A stretch of 10,107 nt of DNA. It comes from Acidobacteriota bacterium (lineage in GTDB: Bacteria > Acidobacteriota > Blastocatellia > Pyrinomonadales > Pyrinomonadaceae). The notes below the pieces were generated by a model. The model saw only the letters and a program-made list of their open reading frames with translations, was not told the origin of the DNA and ran no database searches. Both the position numbers and the translations under genes were made by a program. The stretch spans positions 1-10,107 of the forward strand of contig QHXE01000015.1 of NCBI GenBank assembly GCA_003222835.1, in the 5' to 3' direction. The stretch's first letter is position 1, and every line of letters begins with the position of its first letter. Of the stretch, positions 5,539-10,107 are shown in pieces.

Positions 5539-6060
5539 ATGACGAGAAACGAACAGACAAGCTACATATTCGCCAAATGCAAAGGAGAACGTGCACACAC
5601 AATTTCCCAGATCGAGCATATTCCCAACGTCGAGTCCGCCACACCCGTAACAGGACGATTCGACCTGGTGATCAAGCTGGGAACCAACGAGCCTACCAAG
5701 GCTTTCACTGCCATGGAGAAGATCAGGGACATCCCTAGCATCACAAACACTCAGACAACCATCTCCTTCGAGAGCATCATCAACAATTCCAACAAGGCAG
5801 ACAACCAGAGCCCCCTAGCATTCGCTCTCTTGAAAGTCAGAGGCAGCTTCGACGCGATTCTGCGGAAACTCAAGACCATCCCGAACTTTGCAGAGGCACA
5901 CGTCATTCCTGGAGCGTTCGACATACTTGCGGCTTTCAGGGCAGACAGCTCTGCGGATCTTCTGGAAAAGTCTGTTGAGAAGATAGGCAGCATCAACGGA
6001 ATCACGGCCAGCGAGACCCTCATATCATACAGCCTGCCCGGAAGAACCGAAAGGTTCTAG
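5539..6060 (+). CDS. Stand-alone tandem RAM (Lrp/AsnC ligand-binding) domain protein
   Basis: The 173-residue product is two copies of the RAM/AsnC C-terminal domain with no helix-turn-helix. Domain 1 (about 7-80) has the strand-helix-strand order with VESATPVTGRFDLVIKL; domain 2 (about 91-166) repeats it with AEAHVIPGAFDILAAF. The G-x-FD turn in each is the usual amino-acid-binding and dimer-contact region. In Lrp/AsnC regulators this domain binds amino acids and builds octamers. Stand-alone RAM proteins are common in archaea and may modulate full-length Lrp proteins or act as sensors. ATG 5539 is preceded by an A-rich leader; an ATG at 5518 is in another frame. The gene appears monocistronic, with a TATA-like site before it and a T-run after it. 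Confidence 0.88.
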   Translation: MTRNEQTSYIFAKCKGERAHTISQIEHIPNVESATPVTGRFDLVIKLGTNEPTKAFTAMEKIRDIPSITNTQTTISFESIINNSNKADNQSPLAFALLKVRGSFDAILRKLKTIPNFAEAHVIPGAFDILAAFRADSSADLLEKSVEKIGSINGITASETLISYSLPGRTERF

Positions 6061-6090
6061 ACCCGACCCAGCGGACTCTCCAGAAACCTC

Positions 6091-6102
6091 CTTTTTTCTT
6101 TC
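6091..6102 (+). terminator. T-rich archaeal terminator after the RAM gene
   Basis: CTTTTTTCTTTC starts 31 bases after the stop at 6060. T-tracts like this are the usual archaeal termination signal and no hairpin is needed. Confidence 0.6.
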
Positions 6103-6383
6103 GACCAAGACCAGCGAACGCCCTAGACGAGTAACCCGGCCTGCATCTTCTAGTCGCCGACGTTCTTGCTCATGGAAATCTCACTGGATGCGCTGGAAAC
6201 GCTAAACCTACCTGGAGTCACTGCCTCCGGTGTGGCATTGAATTGGTTCAGACAAAATTCTGAGGATAGTATTGGGATTGGCGCCTAACAATCGGATCTG
6301 TCAGAGCGACCATTAGGGTCGCCAATGTTTGAGAGACGCAGATCAGAATCAGACTTGGTCGATCGGTTCCCTTGACAGCATCT
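6103..6383. other. Intergenic stretch with a short hairpin and a doubtful tiny frame
   Basis: No convincing gene is present. A 38-codon frame from ATG 6172 to 6288 (MEISLDALETLNLPGV at its start) is protein-like but short and unsupported. At 6306-6322, GCGACC and GGTCGC form a six-base inverted repeat with a five-base loop, which may help end the minus-strand gene at 6384. Confidence 0.4.
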
Positions 6384-6617
6384 TCATTCTTTCACTATCA
6401 TGCCCATAGAAATCAGGTGAAGAAAGGTTTTCAGAAACGCCTTCTGCACTATCGGTTCCAGTGCCTGCCCAGTCTTTACGTACTCTGCCGTCCAAGAGAC
6501 GAGCCTTGATGATTTGGTTAGGAGAACCAGCCTGATCTTGCGGTCTCTTGTCAAGTAGCGCTCACCGATGACCTCATCTTCAGCATCACCTGCATCGATT
6601 GGAGACACAATGGCCAC
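6384..6617 (-). CDS. Hypothetical 77-residue protein
   Basis: GTG 6617 starts a frame with an acidic first quarter (SPIDAGDAEDEVIGE), a basic strand-like part (DRKIRLVLLTKSSRLV) and a helical C-terminal half ending HLISMGMIVKE. Codon use is like that of the neighbouring genes. No family is recognised and there is no Shine-Dalgarno sequence, so a leaderless transcript is possible. Its 5' end overlaps a candidate plus-strand frame starting at 6599; the two would be transcribed divergently through each other. Confidence 0.5.
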   Translation of the reverse strand: MAIVSPIDAGDAEDEVIGERYLTRDRKIRLVLLTKSSRLVSWTAEYVKTGQALEPIVQKAFLKTFLHLISMGMIVKE

Positions 6618-6766
6618 GCAATTGCCGGATTGGCATTAAGCTCGCAATAATAGTCGAGTTCAACTCTGCTGAAGGCAAGCCAGTGACAATTCCAGTGTAT
6701 GAAAGTGGAAATGCTCTGAAACTATTCCAGAAGACGAAGGCTCCCACCCAATCTCTTTGGGTTTAG
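6599..6766 (+). CDS. Possible 55-residue protein, TTG start, or gene fragment
   Basis: The frame encodes a beta-rich, protein-like segment (IKLAIIVEFNSAEG, then PVTIPVYESGNALKLFQ). It has no ATG or GTG; TTG 6599 is the only usual start and lies inside the 5' end of the minus-strand gene ending at 6617. The quality of the C-terminal sequence against the poor start suggests either a truncated gene or a leaderless small gene. No family is recognised. Confidence 0.3.
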   Translation: METQWPRNCRIGIKLAIIVEFNSAEGKPVTIPVYESGNALKLFQKTKAPTQSLWV

Positions 6767-6835
6767 AGCACGCATGGAGAGGTCTGGATGAGATCGTCAT
6801 TCTTTGTGGATTAGAAGTGGAACGCAGTAGATCGT

Positions 6836-7108
6836 CTAGGGCTCTACTTTGGTGCGCCTGTATGCTGCCCTGCCGTATCTGTAGCGCAGATACAGCACTT
6901 GGAGTCCAATCCCTATCGCCGCGAACACGCCCCCCACGGTTATTGAAATGAGGCTGTTGTTCGTGAATCCCCACCACATGAAAGCCGCCGCGAGGATGAG
7001 CGCGATTGTTGGGGGATTGGCGCCTCGAATATGGAACATTGTTTCGTCACCAAGAACAATTCCGCTTCCGCCGCTCTTAAGCCGGGTGATACCCTGCCCT
7101 AGGACCAT
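6836..7108 (-). CDS. Small two-helix membrane protein
   Basis: The 90-residue product has a soluble glycine-rich N-terminus (about 1-32), two hydrophobic helices (about 33-48 with AAAFMWWGF, and 53-74 with GGVFAAIGIGLQVLY) joined by a four-residue NNSL turn, and a strongly basic tail (YRYGRAAYRRTK). The basic tail predicts both ends on the cytoplasmic side. ATG 7108 is clear. The function is unknown. It is oriented away from the oxidoreductase gene, and the shared upstream region carries a 25-base tandem repeat. Confidence 0.75.
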   Translation of the reverse strand: MVLGQGITRLKSGGSGIVLGDETMFHIRGANPPTIALILAAAFMWWGFTNNSLISITVGGVFAAIGIGLQVLYLRYRYGRAAYRRTKVEP

Positions 7109-7200
7109 ATTACTGTCAATGGTAAGCCACGGTTACACGCTTAGGGGTCTGCAAGGCTCCGTACAAGCCCTGAGCATATTTTCGACCATGGCACTCATCT

Positions 7201-7287
7201 GAGTCCATCAACGCCCAACTCTTCTTCTGCTGACCAAATGGACTCTATTCTCTAGAGCCAGTATGGACTCGATTAACTAGAGACAGT
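7201..7287. repeat. 25-bp imperfect tandem repeat with an inverted half-site, in a divergent promoter region
   Basis: Two directly adjoining 25-base units at 7238-7262 and 7263-7287 differ at four positions; both begin ATGGACTC and both contain CTAGAG then CAGT. GAGTCCAT at 7201-7208 is the exact reverse complement of the unit's first eight bases. The first unit contains the palindrome CTCTAGAG (7250-7257). The block lies between the divergent genes at 7108 and 7358, so an operator role is plausible. Apart from this block I see no gene in 7109-7357. Confidence 0.6.
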
Positions 7288-7357
7288 CGGCGACCATTGA
7301 ATACGAGAAACTCGCCGCATGACCTCACGTCTCTAGAAGCGGATCTTCACGGCAACC

Positions 7358-8359
7358 GTAAGCATTGCAGTCATTGGCGCAGGTTATTGGGGAACGAAGG
7401 TCATCAGAGAGATTCTGATCCTTTCCAGAAAGACTGGCGCGGTCAGTCTGCGCTCAATTGTTGATATTTCTCCGGCCGCACTAGAGCGGTGTCGAAAGAA
7501 GGTGGGACCATTGGATTACAGGACCGATTACCAGAGTCTCCTGTCGGATCCGGAACTCTCAGCAGTTCATGTGTGCACGCCGAACTCAACCCATTTCGAG
7601 ATAGCATCAGCCTTCATCAAAGCAGGAAAAAACGTCTTGGTAGAGAAGCCCCTCGCACTCAGCTCGAGAGAGGCCTATCTCCTTGTCGAGCAGGCCAGAG
7701 CCCAGAAAGTAGTGTTATCAACGGGGCATTCTCATAGGTTCAACAACGGACTCAGAGCACTAAAGAGCACTCTTGAGCCATCGATTCTCGGCGAGCCTCA
7801 CTATCTCGGGCTAGAATGGACGGGCATCTCACCGGCACAATATCAAGGAAACGTGATAACCAATCTAGCGCCCCACCCCTTCGACATAACCAACTCTCTC
7901 ACAGGGCTGTGGCCCGACAAGATTTCGTGCATCGCAAGAGGATACAGGAACAAGGAGAATGAAGAGGTTGCCTTCATCACATGCGAATACGAGAGCGGCC
8001 TTTGCGCTGAAATAGAAGTAAGCATGCTGGATCCCTGGCAGCGCAGAAACCTGAGGATTGTTGCCGAGAAAGGGACCGCGCATCTAGATCTTCTAGATCA
8101 GAAAGTGGTTCTTCTTCACCAAAACGGAATCGTGAAGATGCCAATAATCCCAAGTAACATTCTGAGAGAAGAGATCGAACATTTTGCGAATTGTGTCGGT
8201 CGCAGTAGGCTTTCGCAAACCTTCTCCAATGATAGTGATGGACTGTTGGGCGCACATGTAGTCACTTGCCTTGAGGCAGCGAGAGAATCATTGTCTGAGG
8301 AACGTTCAGTGGAGGTCAAGTTCCCCTCTCTGTATAGTGAGTCGGTGGTGATCAACTAG
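7358..8359 (+). CDS. Gfo/Idh/MocA-family NAD(P)-dependent sugar oxidoreductase
   Basis: Homology runs over about 333 residues, the normal length for the family. The Rossmann part shows VIGAGYWG (residues 5-12), D36 at the end of strand 2, CTPNSTH (73-79) and the EKP motif (96-98) whose lysine is the usual catalytic residue. The second domain has NLAPHPFD (169-175) in the place of the family's catalytic D-x-G-x-H-x2-D region, with Asn for the first Asp. Family members oxidise or isomerise sugars and inositols, often nucleotide sugars for surface glycans, so a role in surface polysaccharide is likely. The protein should begin at residue 1 = GTA 7358; the frame runs back only to a TAG at 7334 and contains no ATG, GTG or TTG until GTG 7502, which would delete most of the NAD-binding fold. 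Start-codon mutation, sequence error or non-standard initiation are the explanations. Confidence 0.87.
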   Translation, partial: VSIAVIGAGYWGTKVIREILILSRKTGAVSLRSIVDISPAALERCRKKVGPLDYRTDYQSLLSDPELSAVHVCTPNSTHFEIASAFIKAGKNVLVEKPLALSSREAYLLVEQARAQKVVLSTGHSHRFNNGLRALKSTLEPSILGEPHYLGLEWTGISPAQYQGNVITNLAPHPFDITNSLTGLWPDKISCIARGYRNKENEEVAFITCEYESGLCAEIEVSMLDPWQRRNLRIVAEKGTAHLDLLDQKVVLLHQNGIVKMPIIPSNILREEIEHFANCVGRSRLSQTFSNDSDGLLGAHVVTCLEAARESLSEERSVEVKFPSLYSESVVIN

Positions 8360-8379
8360 AATATGGATCCACATTCTAA

Positions 8380-8637
8380 CTATCCTGATACAGGAGAGTC
8401 GGGCGAAGCATACGACGTGGAGAGGCGTTCCGCTCCTCTAGAATCTTCGTTAGAAGCGACCGTTCTATCGGAATCGCTCCTCAAACCTTCGGTAAGCAGA
8501 GCGAGGCCTGCGATGTGAGAATAATCTTCTCCATTCTGGCTTGTGATCTGAGTGAGAATTTGGGTTAGATCATCTGCAAGCTCGGAATAGCCGCAGGCAA
8601 CACCAAGGCGCGCTCTGACAATTCCGCTGGGAGCTAC
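8380..8637 (-). CDS. 85-residue open frame overlapping the RHH gene's stop; start codon lacking
   Basis: Directly downstream of the RHH gene a -1 frame stays open for 86 codons. It has a convincing helical stretch (GYSELADDLTQILTQI, then HIAGLALLTEGL) and a polar serine-rich tail. It has no ATG, GTG or TTG before the helices. The natural beginning is GTA 8637, overlapping the TAG of the RHH gene as GTAG. It may be a coupled cistron with an odd start, a C-terminal extension reached by frameshift, or a gene that lost its start. An opposing plus-strand frame from ATG 8364 is shorter and less convincing. No family is recognised. Confidence 0.45.
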   Translation of the reverse strand, partial: VAPSGIVRARLGVACGYSELADDLTQILTQITSQNGEDYSHIAGLALLTEGLRSDSDRTVASNEDSRGAERLSTSYASPDSPVSG

Positions 8638-9407
8638 TTTGGAATTGTGTAATGAACCGTAATCTGATTCGCCGTATGTTCGATCCGCACTTCCACGCGA
8701 GCTATCTCCCTTAAGGCGTAACTGATTATTTCCTCCCAGAGAATAGAGACTTTGATCCCCCGGTCGTGGAAAAACGATAATGCGTGGTCTTCCGGGTTGT
8801 GTTCTTGTAACGAGAAGAAGTTTGCGTACGGACGAGCAAGGTAACGGAACGCGGCCAGTACACTTGCCAGATTGGGAGTCTTGAACACATACCTCACAAA
8901 ATCCTGAGCGAACGTCTCGGCCAAGTGTCTGCCGAGTTCTCGCGCCTGTCCCTCGGAAAGAAGGCTCATCAGCTTGTGCTCCATAGACGAAGGGACGGAG
9001 ATGAAACCGAACTTTTCCTCCCAGAGATGCCAGTGAGCATAACGGTCGACTGCCCGCTGGATCACCTGAACGTCGGTGGTATGCTCCTGTCGCGCCTGTT
9101 CGGCTATGATGCCCGCCACCTCCTCGTCCAGACGTATCGCTCGATGCACTGTCCTCTGGAGCGCGCTCCTCTGCTCAGACTGCGTATTGGTTTCGGTTTC
9201 ATCTTGGCGAGTTTCATGTTGGAGGGGAGTAATCGCACTCCGGTTCGTTTGTGATTGGAAGTTTTCGATAGGAAATCGTTCCTGGGACAACTTTTTGGCC
9301 TCGACTCTTATGGGGTCCTTGATAGTTCCGGTCCTCGTCTCCGTTAGATCACCCGACAACGAACGGCGCTTTGCCTTCCAAAAGTCACTCGTCTGGCGTT
9401 CGAACAT
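8634..9407 (-). CDS. RHH-type DNA-binding protein with long polar N-terminus and conserved C-terminal domain
   Basis: The 257-residue product begins with about 80 polar, probably disordered residues rich in Thr, Gln, Glu and Arg. An RHH-like unit follows (about 85-126: TVHRAIRLDEE, then helices ending QVIQRAVDRYAHW). The C-terminal domain is shared with the protein of 3840-4427: AHW / VEW after the RHH, ARELG / AREVG, NLASVLAAFR / DLDSVLKIFR, and a final helix-strand pair. A regulatory DNA-binding role is inferred from the RHH unit; the C-terminal domain's ligand is unknown. ATG 9407 is the first start. The gene lies 74 bases downstream of the membrane-protein gene on the same strand, and its stop overlaps the next open frame. 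Confidence 0.72.
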   Translation of the reverse strand: MFERQTSDFWKAKRRSLSGDLTETRTGTIKDPIRVEAKKLSQERFPIENFQSQTNRSAITPLQHETRQDETETNTQSEQRSALQRTVHRAIRLDEEVAGIIAEQARQEHTTDVQVIQRAVDRYAHWHLWEEKFGFISVPSSMEHKLMSLLSEGQARELGRHLAETFAQDFVRYVFKTPNLASVLAAFRYLARPYANFFSLQEHNPEDHALSFFHDRGIKVSILWEEIISYALREIARVEVRIEHTANQITVHYTIPK

Positions 9408-9481
9408 CGGTGCGACCCTTGTTTCGCGAATCGCAGACTTAAGGACGCCATTACCCGGCAGCAGCCTTGACGCTGTCCGAA

Positions 9482-10087
9482 TCAGTTTTTAGCCGCTGAT
9501 TCGCCGTCTACAACAAGACTTCGTATAGGCAGCCTTCCAACAACGTACTGGATCGAGTGCTCTATCAGAGAGCCGAGGACGAGGAATGCGGGACCGATCG
9601 GTCCGTAGAGCAACCAGAGGCGAGCTCCGACACCTTCGCTGAGAGTCTCGAGAATGACTCCTGCCGTGATCGCGCCTCTTGGGTTTCTGAAGCGGAGATA
9701 TGGCTGCTGGGTGATTACGTTCTCTGTAATCTGATGCTCAATATAGAACCCGACGAAGAAATAGAGCGATGCGAAGAGCGAGCTCATCGAGAGCAGAGAC
9801 GAAGTATTGGAAAGTAGGATCAGCCATACGCTCCAGTTGACCACCTCAAGCAGGCTAAAGCCAAATATCTGCGCAAATACTCTGCGGGTAAAATTCGGAT
9901 TCTCCGCGCGCTGCATAATAGAATGCTCGATCAGGAGCACGAGCAGCAGGACGAGCGGGGCGATTGGGATACCCTGGTAGAACATTGAGGCGCGGGCGAG
10001 AATCAGCCAGGCGATCAGCCCAGCATCCTCTATGATAGTGACCAGTAGAACAACGCCAGCCGCCCCAGCCTTCGAGTAAGAGCTCAT
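9482..10087 (-). CDS. Six-helix membrane protein with threefold internal repeat (E-x6-W / I-E-H)
   Basis: The 201-residue protein has six hydrophobic helices (about 11-31, 41-57, 71-92, 104-120, 138-161, 164-184). They form three two-helix units. In each, the first helix has Glu-x6-Trp (E20/W27, E81/W88, E151/W158) and the second ends in Ile-Glu-His (E54-H55, E117-H118, E176-H177), usually with a following Ile. Conserved Glu and His placed in or at the edge of membrane helices suggest metal or proton handling, but no known family was recognised. I chose ATG 10087 because GAAGGA stands just before it; an in-frame GTG at 10105 would add six residues, and the frame is open to the window edge. 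It probably heads a transcript with the RHH gene downstream. Confidence 0.8.
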   Translation of the reverse strand: MSSYSKAGAAGVVLLVTIIEDAGLIAWLILARASMFYQGIPIAPLVLLLVLLIEHSIMQRAENPNFTRRVFAQIFGFSLLEVVNWSVWLILLSNTSSLLSMSSLFASLYFFVGFYIEHQITENVITQQPYLRFRNPRGAITAGVILETLSEGVGARLWLLYGPIGPAFLVLGSLIEHSIQYVVGRLPIRSLVVDGESAAKN

Positions 10088-10107
10088 GGGTCCTTCGCGT
10101 TGCACGT

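Noticed and set aside
6660..6977. 105-codon minus-strand frame
   Set aside because: It overlaps the clear two-helix membrane-protein gene in another frame and opposes a more protein-like plus-strand frame; low-complexity His/Ser/Gln composition.
7109..7202. Short frames either side of the divergent gap (27 to 30 codons)
   Set aside because: Too short and without motif; the region is better explained as promoter sequence.
8364..8519. 51-codon plus-strand frame starting four bases after the oxidoreductase stop
   Set aside because: Convenient start position, but the peptide is polar with no motif, and the opposing minus-strand frame is longer and more structured.
9076..9492. 138-codon plus-strand frame (and 8925-9254)
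   Set aside because: Both oppose the RHH gene; translations rich in Cys, Arg and Ser are typical antisense shadows.

Overview
The window reads as a piece of an archaeal chromosome, most likely from a mesophilic Thermoproteota lineage (Nitrososphaeria- or Bathyarchaeia-like). The reasons are a stand-alone protein made of two Lrp-type RAM domains, several ribbon-helix-helix (RHH) DNA-binding proteins, many tiny zinc-knuckle genes, GTG and possibly TTG starts with weak or absent Shine-Dalgarno sequences, frequent AGA/AGG and ATA codons, and surface proteins anchored by a C-terminal membrane helix. GC content looks near 50%. No rRNA, tRNA, CRISPR array or transposase was recognised, so the lineage call is inference.

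Layout. 1-1428 holds the 3' part of a secreted GH5-like glycoside hydrolase, preceded by repeated beta-rich domains and a poly-glycine linker. 1429-1832 is ambiguous, with overlapping open frames. 1833-2597 encodes a signal-peptide surface protein with a C-terminal anchor. 2970-3716 is a run of four very small plus-strand genes, two of them cysteine-rich. 3840-4892 is an RHH locus: a minus-strand RHH protein, a truncated minus-strand RHH remnant, and a head-to-head intact plus-strand RHH protein. 5158-5328 is another small zinc-ribbon gene. 5539-6060 is the two-RAM-domain protein, with a promoter-like site before it and a T-rich terminator after it. 6384-7108 holds small genes of unknown function, including a two-helix membrane protein. 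7358-8359 is a Gfo/Idh/MocA sugar oxidoreductase with no normal start codon. 8380-10087 is a minus-strand set: a six-helix membrane protein with a threefold internal repeat, an RHH protein related to the one at 3840-4427, and an 85-residue open frame that overlaps the stop of that RHH gene.

How the genes fit together. The hydrolase, the anchored protein and the sugar oxidoreductase suggest work at the cell surface on polysaccharide, but they are not one operon. The strongest candidates for something undescribed are the large RHH family sharing a C-terminal domain (two copies here), the membrane protein with three E-x6-W / I-E-H units encoded just upstream of one of them, and the cluster of tiny cysteine-rich genes. 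Two frames in the window (7358 and 8637 minus) would most naturally begin at GTA. This could mean decay, sequence error or non-standard initiation.
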